Of a DNA stretch of 64,000 nt, positions 26,429 through 35,835 are shown piece after piece. Positions within the stretch are counted from its first letter, which is position 1. Each line of letters opens with the position of its first letter. Source of the stretch: Phycisphaerales bacterium Planc_01 (GTDB lineage Bacteria > Planctomycetota > Phycisphaerae > Sedimentisphaerales > Anaerobacaceae). Position numbers and translations under genes: made by a program. The notes beneath the pieces are model-generated. The model made no database searches. It saw nothing but the letters and a program-made list of their open reading frames with translations, and had not been told where the DNA came from. Location of the stretch: contig LVBB01000044.1 of assembly GCA_001603075.1 (NCBI GenBank), positions 1 to 64,000 on the forward strand, given 5' to 3'.

Positions 26429-26457
26429 GGGGCCTGGATCGAATCGATCCAGGCCCC
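26429..26457 (-). terminator. Strong hairpin after the LamG protein gene
   Basis: Each 14-nt arm (GGGGCCTGGATCGA and its exact complement) pairs around a single central base, so the palindrome is perfect. It sits 76 nt past the stop codon of the LamG gene and before the lnt promoter. There is no U-run, so termination efficiency is uncertain. Confidence 0.55.
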
Positions 26458-26532
26458 ATACGGTGCTTGGCCTCTGCGCCGAGTCGCCGGGTGTGTGTTG
26501 GAACACCTTGGCTCACGGGCGGAGCGTTCGTC

Positions 26533-29448
26533 TTATTCGGTGTCGACAGGACGTCCGAACCAGATGTCGTCGATGTAGATCAGGCCGGCGCCCCCGACGG
26601 TCGGGCTGTTGCGATTTCCGACACCGATCGCCATCGTCTCGACCCTCGTCAGGTTGACGCCGGCAAGGTCGCTGAGGTCGATTCGCCACGGCTGCCACTG
26701 CGGTCGTGCGGTGACAGCGGCATCAGGATGCGTCACCACGGCGACCGCTCCGGAGGCGTCTTCCAGCGCGACGTAGAGGGGCCCCGGCGTGCTGCCTTCC
26801 GGCTGCGTCGCGCCGATGCCGCTGACCTGCCACTGGCCTGTCACGTTGCCCGTTGTGGAGATGTTCGAGAATTCCGCAACCGTCGAGATCGCCGCGTCAT
26901 GGCTCGTTACCGCCAGGCCGATGTAGACGTTGGCGGTCATGGAAATGGAGACCGGGGTCGTGGACGCGATTTCGACCCATGTGACGCCGTCGGCGGACCG
27001 CTGCGCCGTGAACGTATTGCCTGCACGGATCAGCTTCACCCAGTAGGGGGCCACGATCCCCGCCGCATCGCTGTTGTAGCTGGTGGTGTTGGCCACCGGA
27101 CGGCGCTGGAACGAAATCCCGTTGGCCGGTGTGACGGCGACAAAGGCGTGCGTTGAGCCGGGTTCGAGGCTCTCGCGGATCATCACGCCGGCCTTGGCCC
27201 AGTCGTGGCTGTGGGCGATGCTGTCGACGCGAGCGACGATAGTCCCGTCGCCGCTGAGGCTCCTGTAGACGTAGCGGAACTGATCGGTACTGTCCCAGAT
27301 GTCCGTGCCGATGGCGCTGATGATGATGTTGCCGGCCGGGCTCTCGAAGAACCCCGGAGCGCTGCCGTAAACGTGCACGACGAGGGCGTCGGCCCCGTTG
27401 ACGGTCCAGTCCCGGGCCGTCTCGAAGCTTCGCGCCGTCTCGGAGTACCAGGGCGAGGTCGTGTTGTCGTACGCCAGGGGCATGGACTGGTGCCCTCCAT
27501 GAACGATCGTTCGCTCGGCAAAGGGGGCTTCCAGATGGCCGACGAACGATCCGGTGCCATTCTCCCAGCCGTCGATCCATGTCTGGAAGATGCCCTGCCC
27601 GGCGTCGAGATCGTCGGTGTAGCTCTCGAAATCATCGATCACGACGTACGGCTGTGTGGAGAAGCTCCACAGCGGGCCCGCCCAGACAGCCGGTGTTGCG
27701 TCCGCGTTGATCTCGTCGACCTTCCAGTAATAGGTGGTTCCGAGGTCGAGAGCCCCGAGGTCGTAGCCGGTCTGGCCGACCGTGTCGATCAGGGCTGTTC
27801 CATCGATCACACCTGTCTCATCCGTGCCGAAATAGAGGTTGTGCGAAGCCGCCTCGCGGCCGGCCCGCCAGTGCAGGACGACGTTCGGGTTCACGTCCGT
27901 CGCGCCGTCGGCCGGCTGGGGCTGCCGGGCCTGGACGGGGACGTAGAAGAAGCGGACTTCGCTGAGCCCGTACTGGCCGAGAGCGCCCCAGCCGCTGACG
28001 GCGGTCAGCCGGACGAACCGAGCCGCGACACCGCCAAGGTCCACCGTCGTGTTGTGTGCGTAGTTGGCCGTAGAGGGGCCTTTGGCGAACTCGACCTCGC
28101 CCAGCGCCGTCCACTCGATGCCGTCCGTCGAGCATTCCACGAGGACCTGCCGAAGCCCGAATCCGAGGACGGCCTCAAACTGCACGTTGTAGTTCCAGAC
28201 CCACAACTCGTGGAGCTTGTAGAGGCGATCGAATTCGTACTGAATCCAGACAGGCCCGGCGGCCTCTGGGGCGGTCAGCCACATGTCTCTATCGGTCAGC
28301 GAGTGCCGATCCTCGTCGTTCAGTCCGGAGCCGTTGACGGTGTTCTCGGGTCCGGCGCCCTCGACGGCGGGCACGTTGCTGGTGGCGACGACCCCCTGGA
28401 TCGGATAGGCCAGCGGCTCGGTGGTGAATGCCCATGTGGCGCCCTTGTAGATAGCGAAATCGGGTGCGCCGTTGACTTCATCGACGCGCCAATAGTAGGT
28501 CTGTCCGATGTCGAGCAAACCCGGCGGGTCATAGCTGTTGGCGTCCTGGCCCTGGCTGGCGAGCAGGCCCATCGGGTTGGTCCGGCTGGCCTCGTTGACG
28601 TCGTCGAACACCGTACCGAAATAGACGTCGTGTGTCCGGGCAAACTCACCCGGCGTCCAGCTCAGAACGACGTCGCGAACGACATCGGTGGCCCCATCGG
28701 CAGGGCTGGGGTTCTCAGCGATGGGCTCGTACGTGCCTTCCATGACGCCGGCCAGCTCCGTCGCCGACAGGGCCCGGTTGTAGATCCGCGCATCGTCGAG
28801 GCGGCCGACCAGCAGGTGGGTCGGCACAGCCAGGTCGCGCCCGGCCCCGAGAAGAAGCCGGCCGTTGCTGGACTCGATCCGGCCCGACGCACCGGCCGTG
28901 ATCAGGGCCGCGCCGTCGAGGTAGATGGTCTTCGTCTGGCCGTCGTAGGTGGCGGCGGTATGGTGCCATTCTCTGTCAAACAGGGCCGCGGCGGCATTGG
29001 TGGCTGTGGCCGTCCATTCCGTCGGCGCCCCCGTCGTCTTGAAGCCGAGCTGCTGGTTGGGCCGGTTGTAATACAGAGCGAACGTGTCGATATTGGGACC
29101 GCCCCGCATGATGATGCCCGACCAGTCGGGATAGGTGAAGTCGGGGTCGGCCCGGACCCAGGCGGCCAGCGTCACGGCGCTGGTGACGTTGAAGACCGTG
29201 CTGCTGCCGCAGTCGATGTAGTCACCGCTGCCGTCCAGAAGCACCGCTCCCCGCAGGATGCCGTCGGCGACGAAGGTCGCGCTGCCCTGCAGGGCGCCAT
29301 GGTTGCCGTTTCCCGAGGAGTCGAAGGCCGTTGCTCCCGAACCCTCGTCGAATTTCCACCAGCCGATGAGGCTGGGATCGGCCGCCTGGACGACGCCGGT
29401 CAGGACGACGGTCGCTGCGGCAAGCATGAAGATGCGATGGCTGAACAT
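26533..29448 (-). CDS. Large secreted LamG / discoidin-type modular protein
   Basis: The 971-residue protein has a signal peptide cut near A-D-P-S. Residues about 25-225 form a LamG/concanavalin-like lectin domain (L-I-G-W-W-K-F-D-E-G-S-G, then G-R-L-D-D-A-R-I-Y-N-R-A-L-S). A Fn3-like segment with Y-Y-W-R-V-D-E-V-N-G follows. Residues about 350-510 resemble an F5/8 type C (discoidin) domain ending in G-L-S-E-V-R-F-F. A second Fn3-like segment (Y-Y-W-K-V-D-E-I-N) and two further beta-domains, one like DUF1349, complete it. No catalytic motif or PEP-CTERM tail was found. It is probably a carbohydrate-binding surface protein. ATG 29448 follows AAGGAGGA, and a promoter lies at 29634-29662. Confidence 0.75.
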   Translation of the reverse strand: MFSHRIFMLAAATVVLTGVVQAADPSLIGWWKFDEGSGATAFDSSGNGNHGALQGSATFVADGILRGAVLLDGSGDYIDCGSSTVFNVTSAVTLAAWVRADPDFTYPDWSGIIMRGGPNIDTFALYYNRPNQQLGFKTTGAPTEWTATATNAAAALFDREWHHTAATYDGQTKTIYLDGAALITAGASGRIESSNGRLLLGAGRDLAVPTHLLVGRLDDARIYNRALSATELAGVMEGTYEPIAENPSPADGATDVVRDVVLSWTPGEFARTHDVYFGTVFDDVNEASRTNPMGLLASQGQDANSYDPPGLLDIGQTYYWRVDEVNGAPDFAIYKGATWAFTTEPLAYPIQGVVATSNVPAVEGAGPENTVNGSGLNDEDRHSLTDRDMWLTAPEAAGPVWIQYEFDRLYKLHELWVWNYNVQFEAVLGFGLRQVLVECSTDGIEWTALGEVEFAKGPSTANYAHNTTVDLGGVAARFVRLTAVSGWGALGQYGLSEVRFFYVPVQARQPQPADGATDVNPNVVLHWRAGREAASHNLYFGTDETGVIDGTALIDTVGQTGYDLGALDLGTTYYWKVDEINADATPAVWAGPLWSFSTQPYVVIDDFESYTDDLDAGQGIFQTWIDGWENGTGSFVGHLEAPFAERTIVHGGHQSMPLAYDNTTSPWYSETARSFETARDWTVNGADALVVHVYGSAPGFFESPAGNIIISAIGTDIWDSTDQFRYVYRSLSGDGTIVARVDSIAHSHDWAKAGVMIRESLEPGSTHAFVAVTPANGISFQRRPVANTTSYNSDAAGIVAPYWVKLIRAGNTFTAQRSADGVTWVEIASTTPVSISMTANVYIGLAVTSHDAAISTVAEFSNISTTGNVTGQWQVSGIGATQPEGSTPGPLYVALEDASGAVAVVTHPDAAVTARPQWQPWRIDLSDLAGVNLTRVETMAIGVGNRNSPTVGGAGLIYIDDIWFGRPVDTE

Positions 29449-29633
29449 GTCGATCCTCCTTCAGAAATGGGTATGTGCCCGCCTCGGTGACGCGCCGGAG
29501 CGTATGTGGACGGACTCTGCGGACGGTGCCGCAATCGAACCTCCGATTCCAGATTGCCCTTCACCACCATGCCGACAGTGCCGCGCGCCGCCGAAGGGGA
29601 CGCGCGAAAGCTCGGCCGCGTTGCGACGACCTG

Positions 29634-29662
29634 ATTCTACCGGATCGAAGCTGTCCTTTCAA
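29634..29662 (-). promoter_or_regulatory. Sigma70-like promoter of the LamG gene
   Basis: On the minus strand: TTGAAA (29662-29657), 17-nt spacer, TAGAAT (29639-29634). It gives a leader of about 180 nt in the gap after dprA. Confidence 0.55.
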
Positions 29663-29696
29663 TCCTATCGTCGGTGCGTGCGTCGTGGGCGAGAGT

Positions 29697-30851
29697 CTAT
29701 CGACGTTTGAAGAGATTGCCGGGCAACTGCCGGATGAGCCCCTTGAGGCGAAGTGTCATCAGAGTGGCGTTGACCGTTCCGGGGGCCAGATCGGTCCGGT
29801 CGATGACCTGGTCGGTGTGGAGCGGTTCGGTGCCGAGAGAGTCGTAGACCTTCTTCTCATGGCCCTTGAGGGTAAGCGGGGCCGTCTCGAACAAGGGCGC
29901 CTCGGCCTTGGCCGCCGCGTCCGTGGCGGCCTCCGTGGTGTGCTCTTTGAGTTGCTCGCCCACGTAGCCCAGGGCCTCCATGACATCCTCGACCGATTCG
30001 ATGAGCTTGGCACCCTGTTTGATGAGCTGGTTCGGCCCTTTGGCGAGGGGCGAATCGATCTTGCCCGGCACCGCCATGACCTCGCGGTTGCTGTCGAGCG
30101 CCGTCTTGGCGGTGATCAGCGCCCCACTGCGCAGGCCCGCCTCGATGACGATCGTTCCCAGAGACAGCCCCGCGATGATGCGGTTTCGCGGCGGGAAGTT
30201 CTCGCTCAGTGGCTCGTATGGAAGCGGAAGCTCTGAAATGCAGGCGCCGCTTTGGCTGACGAGATCGAAGAGCCTGGCATTCTCCGGCGGAAAGACATTG
30301 GCCAGCCCGCAGCCCTGGACAGCGATGGTTCGGCCCTCGGCGGCCAGGGCCCCGTGGTGGGCGGCAGTGTCGATTCCGCGAGCCAGGCCGGAGACGATGG
30401 TAAAGCCTGATGCGGCGAGAAGATGCGATAGACGAGAGGCCTGCTCGGTTCCGTAGATGCTCGCCCGCCTGGACCCCACGACGGCGATGGCCAGGTTGTC
30501 CTGGCGGCCCAGTGTCCCCTTGACGTACAGGACCGGCGGCGGATCGTAGATCTGCTTGAGCAAGGGCGGATAGCGCGGGTCGGCCATGTGGACGATCCAG
30601 ACGCCGAGCTTCTCGGCCCGTTCCAGCTCGGCGCGAGTATCGAACCGGTCTCGTGTGGCGACGATCCGCTCGGCGGTCTTGGGACCGATCCCCTCGATCC
30701 GCGCGAGGCCGCCGGCCGAGGCGCCCAGGGCCGCATCGACCGAGCCATAGAATTTGAGCAATCTGGCGAACGCAACCGGCCCGACTCCGTCGGCGCGGAT
30801 CAGCTTCATCCATCTGTCGATCTCGGGCGAATTCTGCGGAATCTGCGTCAT
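29697..30851 (-). CDS. dprA: DNA processing protein DprA (Smf)
   Basis: The 384-residue cytoplasmic protein binds single-stranded DNA entering during transformation and loads RecA. The N-terminal 80 residues hold a SAM/HhH-like region (I-E-G-I-G-P-K-T-A-E-R-I). The Rossmann-fold core shows V-V-G-S-R-R-A-S-I-Y-G, S-G-L-A-R-G-I-D-T-A-A-H, G-C-G-L-A-N-V-F-P-P-E-N and F-P-P-R-N-R-I-I-A-G-L-S. The last 65 residues are the DprA winged helix (V-Y-D-S-L-G-T-E-P-L-H-T-D-Q-V). ATG 30851 follows AAGGA at a good distance; the frame runs open further upstream without support. All expected domains are present. Confidence 0.92.
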   Translation of the reverse strand: MTQIPQNSPEIDRWMKLIRADGVGPVAFARLLKFYGSVDAALGASAGGLARIEGIGPKTAERIVATRDRFDTRAELERAEKLGVWIVHMADPRYPPLLKQIYDPPPVLYVKGTLGRQDNLAIAVVGSRRASIYGTEQASRLSHLLAASGFTIVSGLARGIDTAAHHGALAAEGRTIAVQGCGLANVFPPENARLFDLVSQSGACISELPLPYEPLSENFPPRNRIIAGLSLGTIVIEAGLRSGALITAKTALDSNREVMAVPGKIDSPLAKGPNQLIKQGAKLIESVEDVMEALGYVGEQLKEHTTEAATDAAAKAEAPLFETAPLTLKGHEKKVYDSLGTEPLHTDQVIDRTDLAPGTVNATLMTLRLKGLIRQLPGNLFKRR

Positions 30852-30934
30852 GATCGTTGTCCTTGGATCCGGCTGTAGGGGTCCATCCCCAAGTAGTGGT
30901 CTGCGTCCAGACCCGCCAAAGCCGGACAAAACGC

Positions 30935-30963
30935 TCGACGTCTCGCGGTCCGTATGGGATAAT
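30935..30963 (+). promoter_or_regulatory. Possible promoter of the STAS gene
   Basis: TCGACG (30935-30940), 17-nt spacer, GATAAT (30958-30963), 38 nt upstream of the STAS start codon. The -35 box is poor. Confidence 0.35.
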
Positions 30964-31001
30964 CCCTCCAGAGTTGATTTGCCCGGCAGGCTTGGAGGAC
31001 T

Positions 31002-31367
31002 ATGAAGAAGGCGAAGATAGAGATTGGCAGTGAAGGTCGCGTCGCGATTGTCTCGTTCACGAGCAGTTGCCTCAGCGACGTCGAGGAGATCACGGACGCC
31101 TCGGCCCGGATCCGACAGTACGTCCAGGCCAATCCGCCACACGAGATCATCTTCGATTTCTCCGGCGTCAAGTTCTTCTCCTCGCAGGTCCTGGGGCTGC
31201 TGCTGGAGGCCCGAGGCTACGTCAAGCCGCACGGCGGCCAGGTGGCCGTCTGCGCCCTGGATTCCCAGTTGCAGCGCGTTTTCCGAATCACCAATCTCGA
31301 CCGCATCTTCACCTTCTACCCCGACCGCCAGGCCGCTCTTGCCGCATCGCCGGCCCTCGACGGGTAG
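31002..31367 (+). CDS. STAS-domain protein (anti-sigma factor antagonist-like)
   Basis: The 121-residue protein is a single STAS domain, with the strand-helix core H-E-I-I-F-D-F-S-G-V-K-F-F-S-S-Q-V-L-G-L-L-L-E-A. In SpoIIAA-type regulators the loop carries D-S-S-G with a phosphorylated serine. Here it is F-S-S-Q, so one serine could still be modified but the acidic residue and glycine are missing. It may act in a partner-switching cascade controlling a sigma factor, or as a simpler binding module. No kinase or anti-sigma gene is adjacent. GGAGGA precedes ATG 31002. It is convergent with the large subtilase gene. Confidence 0.8.
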   Translation: MKKAKIEIGSEGRVAIVSFTSSCLSDVEEITDASARIRQYVQANPPHEIIFDFSGVKFFSSQVLGLLLEARGYVKPHGGQVAVCALDSQLQRVFRITNLDRIFTFYPDRQAALAASPALDG

Positions 31368-31423
31368 AATCGGCGATCATTTATGCCTCCACACCTCCGT
31401 CGCAGGCCGCCGGCCTGGGGGTT

Positions 31424-34400
31424 TCAGTCAAGAGTTCCATAACTCATCGAGTACGACTGGCCGTCCTGTCCGACTCGGACAGTCACGGTGGCCGGCTCCG
31501 AGAAACCGCCCGTTGGAGCAATCCCTCCGTCGCCAACGCGAAACGTGAAGCGATCGACGCCCGCGAAGCCGGCGGTAGGGCGGTAGACGACCTGGTTGCC
31601 GAAGGCTTTGACTCTGGTCTGTACGGCGATCGGTGTTCCATCGGGGTGCTCCAGCGTGCCGCGTTCCGGAAGGCTGAGAATCTCATAGGTCAGCACGCCG
31701 GGGTGTTCGGGCAGCCCATCGTCGGTTCCGTCGAGCGTGACGGTCACGGGAACGTTCGGGGTTGTACTGATCTGCATATCATGGGCCTCGGGCCGAATCC
31801 CGACGGGTACCGGTGGCCAGAGCGGTTCGGCGTCGGGATTCGGCGCGTAGGTGATCTCGAGCCTGGCGGCGCGGTCGTCATACGCATCGTTGCAGGCGAA
31901 GAACGCCAGGTCCTGCCCGTGGTCATCGGCGGGAAGATAGAGGATGGTCAGGGCATTGCCACGCGACCAGTCGCGCCGGTCCACAATCTCCTGAATGACC
32001 GCGCTGATGTCGGGGCTGGGGCAATACACCCCGCGTGTCCAGACGTCGGATGGCTGCCAGGTCCAACGGACCGAGGCGGCTGTGGTGGGCAGCGAGAAGA
32101 GGCGTCGGCCGGCGCCCGTGAAGTCCGGGGCATCGCCCACGGCCTCGGCCGAGACAAGGCCGTCGACGGAACGCACGATCGCGCCCGTGTCCATGCAGAG
32201 CAGGAGCCGGGCGTTGACGATCTCGCTGTGAGGCGGGATGTCGATATTTCGGAATCGCATGCCGCTGCCGTACTTGCCGATGCTGAGCGTTTCTGAGAAG
32301 ACGACTGGATTGCCGGCGGCCCCAAACGCGTCGTCGGCGGCCGCAACGACCTGGAACCGGCGCGTGACCATGTGCCTGACTCGAACCCTCACCGTGGCTG
32401 TGTTCGACGTCCCTCCGCGCGGGCGGGTGCCTCCATCGTCGGCGTAGAATGTGAAGCCGTCGTCACCGGCAAAGCCTGCGTCCGGCGTGTAGACGACCTG
32501 ATCGTCCGAATCGACGAACGTTGTCGGTTCGCTGACCGGAACGCCGCAGACGCTCAGCGTGCCATGCGCGGGAAGCGAGGCGATCGTATAGCTCAGCGGC
32601 ATCGGCAGCCCGTCGTCCTGACACGGCAGGGCGATCGTCAGTGGCTGGCCCGACGACCCGTAGAGCTCCATATCCTGGGCCGTTGGAGGGGTCTGGCCCG
32701 GCTGTGGCGGAGCGGGCGGCGCCGGCGGCTCGTCGGACGGTGGTGCAAAGACGATCTCCAGCTTCGGCGCCAGGTCCGGATTGTAGTCCCAGGAGTAGAA
32801 ATGCGGACTGTGACCACCTTGTTCCTGACCTACGTACAGCAGAACGATGGCGTTGCCGCTGGAGAAGCCAGGACGGTCGGTGACTTCCTGGATCACCTCG
32901 GCGATGTTGGGACCTGTGTGCCAACGATACCCGGAGTCCTCTCCGGGCCAGTCCCAGCGTACGAACGCCTCCGTTCGAGGCCGGTCCCCTATCTCGGGAT
33001 TGCTCATCCCGAAATCAAGGGCGTCGTCGGCCGCTTCGGCGTGGACGACGGCTCTGCCCGCATAGTGACCACTGCCATGGAGGCTCAATTGGGCGCGGAA
33101 GATCGTGCTGCCGTGCGGGACGGCGACGCCCTGGAAACGCACGGCAGTGGTGTATTGTCCAAGATCGAGGAATCTGCCGGATGCAAGCTGGTAGCCGCGT
33201 CCACCGAACGCATCGTCGTTGGAGGCACAGACTTGGTACACGATTGTGACCAGGTTCCTGACGGTGATCGTCGCTGTGGCGATGTTGGACAAGCCTCCCG
33301 CCGGGCGCGTACCGCCGTCGTCCACATAGAACGTGAACTCGTCGGCCCCTGTGAATCCGGCGCGGGCCCGATAGACCACTTGGTCGGCGTGATCTGCCAG
33401 CGTCCCTGGTTGGGTGATTACGCTGCCGTCCAGAGTCTCCAGGGCGCCGTGCTTGGGCAGCGAGGCCGACGCGTACGTCAGCGCGCCCGGCGGATCGGGA
33501 AGGCTGTCGTCCTGTGCCGCCAGGGTGATGGTTGTTGGCTGCGCCGGCGATGCGAAAGCTGTCACGTCGTGGGCCTTTGGTGGTCGGCCGCGAAAGAGCG
33601 GCTGGTTCGAGATCAGCGAGTAATACTGCTCGTCGTATCTCAGGTTGCCCTTACACGAAATCCGGACCTCGTAGAGTCCTCGCTCGCTCGGTGTCAGGAG
33701 GCAGACCTGCTCGACGTTGTCGCGGGTATTGTCGCCTGTCTTGGCCGGCGATGTCGGTTCGGCGGGGTTCAGGATATACGGATAGTAGACCGTCGATCCA
33801 TCGGGGCCGATTACGCGCAGGTCCAGATCGTGAATCAACCGGCTGGTCGGATCGTCCGAGAGTGTTGTACCGACGCCCGGCGGGTCCGTCCAGCAGAGCG
33901 TCACGCGGATCGGTTCGTCGGTGTCGGCAACGAAACCGACCCGATGCTCGTTGGGTCCACGCCAATCGAACATGCCTTCGCGGATCGTCTCGCCGCGCGA
34001 GTCCTCGGAGGGCCTCGTGATGGTCTCGACGGCGGCTCGGGTGTTCATCAGTCCCCAGCCGTACTCGTAATCGGGTCCCGGCCGTCCGACGTCGTCGGCG
34101 GTGTGGATGATGAGGCCCTTGAGTGTGCTGGCCCGCATCGACCGGCCCGGGAAGAGTCGGCTGTAGTGCTGGATGAGCAATGCCGCCGAGCCGGCGGCGT
34201 TGGGACTGGCCATGCTGGTGCCGCTGTATGCGTCGTAGGCATCATCAGACGAGTCCGTAGCCGAGTAGACTCCGACGCCCGCTGCGACGATGTCCGGCTT
34301 GACGCGTCCGTCGTCCGTCGGCCCCCAACTGCTGAAATCCGTCATGGCCGCACAGGACAGGTCGCGGATCCCCTCTGAAACGGAGCCGTGTACGGCCCCC

Positions 34401-35476
34401 ACGGTCATGATGTTCTTGGCTACGGCGGCGAAGGAGATCGTGTCGTACCCGCCTTTCGCCTGGCCGTCGCCCAGGGGGCAGGTTTGCTCGCTGTAGACGA
34501 TCTCGTGCCAGCCGCCGCCGGCGCGGTAGTAGACGGTCTCGCCTTCGGTCGGGCTGTCTCCCCGGTCGTTTCCCGCCGCGGCAAAGGCCAGGTAATAGGG
34601 GTGATGGTGCGCCAGTTGATCCCAGGTCGATGCAACGCTGCTATAGCGGCCGAACCAGTTGTCGTGGAATCCGGGTCCCATCGAGCCACCCCACCAATGC
34701 CATCCGATGCGGCCGCTCAATGCCTTTGTGGCGTGGTATTCCCAGCCGGCCAGGATGCCGTAGGAGTGGTTCGAAAGGAAGATCGCGTTGGACTGTCCGG
34801 GCAACCTCGCGGCGCGCGTCGTCATCGTCCCCGTATCGTCGTTCCAGTTGTAGGATTCGATGCGCACACCCGGGGCCATGCCTTTGGCCGAGGGGACCAC
34901 GCCCGTCGCCCCAATCGTCCCGGCCACGTGCGTCGAGTGGGCGGATGTGACGAACGAGTTGCGGATCATGACGCGGGATTGCCCGTCGGGCCCCTGGAAT
35001 TCCTGGTGTGTCTTTCGTACGCCGGCGGCGTCCCACACCCCCACAATCAGGCCGTCACCGTCGAGGTTCCACGGCAGGATGTCCCTGACGCGATCGGTCT
35101 GGAGGGCTACCGCGGCGTTGATGTTGGCTGTGACATAATAGACGGGCCTGCCGTCGGACAAGGCCATCAACTCGCAGGTTCGTTGCCCGTTGTCACAACG
35201 GATGGGCGCGCGGTGCCGGAGGGCCCACTCGATTGCCTCGGCTTTCTGTGCCCGGCTTCGGGCGGCAAGCCGGGCTGCGTACGCCTCATGGGCCGCCGGT
35301 CCAGTCAGAACCGTCGGCTCTTCGGCGTTCGCCCGCCGAGGCCCCCGGTCGCTGCCAATCACCGTCAGGGACAACAGGATTGCCACCGCCGCGATGGGTA
35401 CGCCGATGCGTTTCGTTCGGACCTGGGCAGCCCGGCGTGTCGGATGATGATGTCCCCGATCGGTCTGGATCTGCAT
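31424..35476 (-). CDS. Secreted subtilisin-like serine peptidase with cadherin-like and DNRLRE-like repeats
   Basis: The 1350-residue protein has a basic leader and one hydrophobic segment (V-P-I-A-A-V-A-I-L-L-S-L). The S8 catalytic residues are Asp149 (V-G-V-W-D-A-A-G), His183 (H-S-T-H-V-A-G-T) and Ser421 (S-G-T-S-M-A-S-P). A jelly-roll P-like domain follows, up to about residue 610. The rest alternates cadherin-like modules (P-x-x-x-D-x-x, then L-T-Y and F-T-F-Y-V-D-D-G-G-T-R-P; three copies) with DNRLRE-like modules (D-D-A-F-G then V-P-H-G-S-T-I; two copies), ending with a cadherin-like one. ATG 35476 is preceded by GAGGAG and by a strong promoter. Longer frames start upstream of that promoter. 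It should be a large extracellular or surface protease. Confidence 0.88.
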   Translation of the reverse strand: MQIQTDRGHHHPTRRAAQVRTKRIGVPIAAVAILLSLTVIGSDRGPRRANAEEPTVLTGPAAHEAYAARLAARSRAQKAEAIEWALRHRAPIRCDNGQRTCELMALSDGRPVYYVTANINAAVALQTDRVRDILPWNLDGDGLIVGVWDAAGVRKTHQEFQGPDGQSRVMIRNSFVTSAHSTHVAGTIGATGVVPSAKGMAPGVRIESYNWNDDTGTMTTRAARLPGQSNAIFLSNHSYGILAGWEYHATKALSGRIGWHWWGGSMGPGFHDNWFGRYSSVASTWDQLAHHHPYYLAFAAAGNDRGDSPTEGETVYYRAGGGWHEIVYSEQTCPLGDGQAKGGYDTISFAAVAKNIMTVGAVHGSVSEGIRDLSCAAMTDFSSWGPTDDGRVKPDIVAAGVGVYSATDSSDDAYDAYSGTSMASPNAAGSAALLIQHYSRLFPGRSMRASTLKGLIIHTADDVGRPGPDYEYGWGLMNTRAAVETITRPSEDSRGETIREGMFDWRGPNEHRVGFVADTDEPIRVTLCWTDPPGVGTTLSDDPTSRLIHDLDLRVIGPDGSTVYYPYILNPAEPTSPAKTGDNTRDNVEQVCLLTPSERGLYEVRISCKGNLRYDEQYYSLISNQPLFRGRPPKAHDVTAFASPAQPTTITLAAQDDSLPDPPGALTYASASLPKHGALETLDGSVITQPGTLADHADQVVYRARAGFTGADEFTFYVDDGGTRPAGGLSNIATATITVRNLVTIVYQVCASNDDAFGGRGYQLASGRFLDLGQYTTAVRFQGVAVPHGSTIFRAQLSLHGSGHYAGRAVVHAEAADDALDFGMSNPEIGDRPRTEAFVRWDWPGEDSGYRWHTGPNIAEVIQEVTDRPGFSSGNAIVLLYVGQEQGGHSPHFYSWDYNPDLAPKLEIVFAPPSDEPPAPPAPPQPGQTPPTAQDMELYGSSGQPLTIALPCQDDGLPMPLSYTIASLPAHGTLSVCGVPVSEPTTFVDSDDQVVYTPDAGFAGDDGFTFYADDGGTRPRGGTSNTATVRVRVRHMVTRRFQVVAAADDAFGAAGNPVVFSETLSIGKYGSGMRFRNIDIPPHSEIVNARLLLCMDTGAIVRSVDGLVSAEAVGDAPDFTGAGRRLFSLPTTAASVRWTWQPSDVWTRGVYCPSPDISAVIQEIVDRRDWSRGNALTILYLPADDHGQDLAFFACNDAYDDRAARLEITYAPNPDAEPLWPPVPVGIRPEAHDMQISTTPNVPVTVTLDGTDDGLPEHPGVLTYEILSLPERGTLEHPDGTPIAVQTRVKAFGNQVVYRPTAGFAGVDRFTFRVGDGGIAPTGGFSEPATVTVRVGQDGQSYSMSYGTLD

Positions 35477-35603
35477 GGGTGCCGTTCTCCTCTCAATACA
35501 GCCCGCCAGTGTGTCGCTTCTTTCCGAGCAATGGGCGTCTCCCGTCGTATGCTCTGGGGCGGGGTACACACGCATCCCGCTTCCGACGGTCTCCATCACC
35601 TGC

Positions 35604-35632
35604 ATTGTACGGGGATTTGCATGCGGTGTCAA
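35604..35632 (-). promoter_or_regulatory. Near-consensus promoter of the large subtilase gene
   Basis: On the minus strand: TTGACA (35632-35627), 17-nt spacer, TACAAT (35609-35604), giving a leader of about 120 nt. It is divergent from the promoter at 35653-35682. The 35477-35835 gap holds these two promoters and nothing else that I recognise. Confidence 0.7.
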
Positions 35633-35652
35633 TCCCGAATTGCCGCTTGCTG

Positions 35653-35682
35653 TTGACTCGATACCGGGCAAACGGGTATGAT
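35653..35682 (+). promoter_or_regulatory. Promoter of the first tandem subtilase gene
   Basis: TTGACT (35653-35658), 18-nt spacer, TATGAT (35677-35682). Its -35 box lies 20 bp from the divergent -35 box, so a regulator bound between them could control both peptidase genes. Confidence 0.6.
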
Positions 35683-35835
35683 GGATGTGAGGTCGCGCTG
35701 GTTGTTCGATGGTCTTGAGCGAGTGTTTGGGATCGCGGGAGTTCGTGACAGAATTGGGGGACATCACTTTCGATGCCTATGCGGCCGAAGGTGCGTTTGA
35801 CGTACGATCAGATTCGTCTTGGAACAGGAGGGAGC

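Noticed and set aside
29697-31232. Longer start for DprA
   Set aside because: The extra 127 codons run across the STAS gene on the opposite strand and have no similarity to DprA; ATG 30851 has AAGGA upstream.
32372-34378. Long open frame antisense to the large subtilase
   Set aside because: No motif, no ribosome-binding site and low-complexity composition; it mirrors the codon bias of the real gene.
31508-35000. Repeat array of CRISPR type inside the subtilase gene
   Set aside because: The repeats are diverged protein modules of about 100 residues, not short identical DNA repeats with unique spacers.
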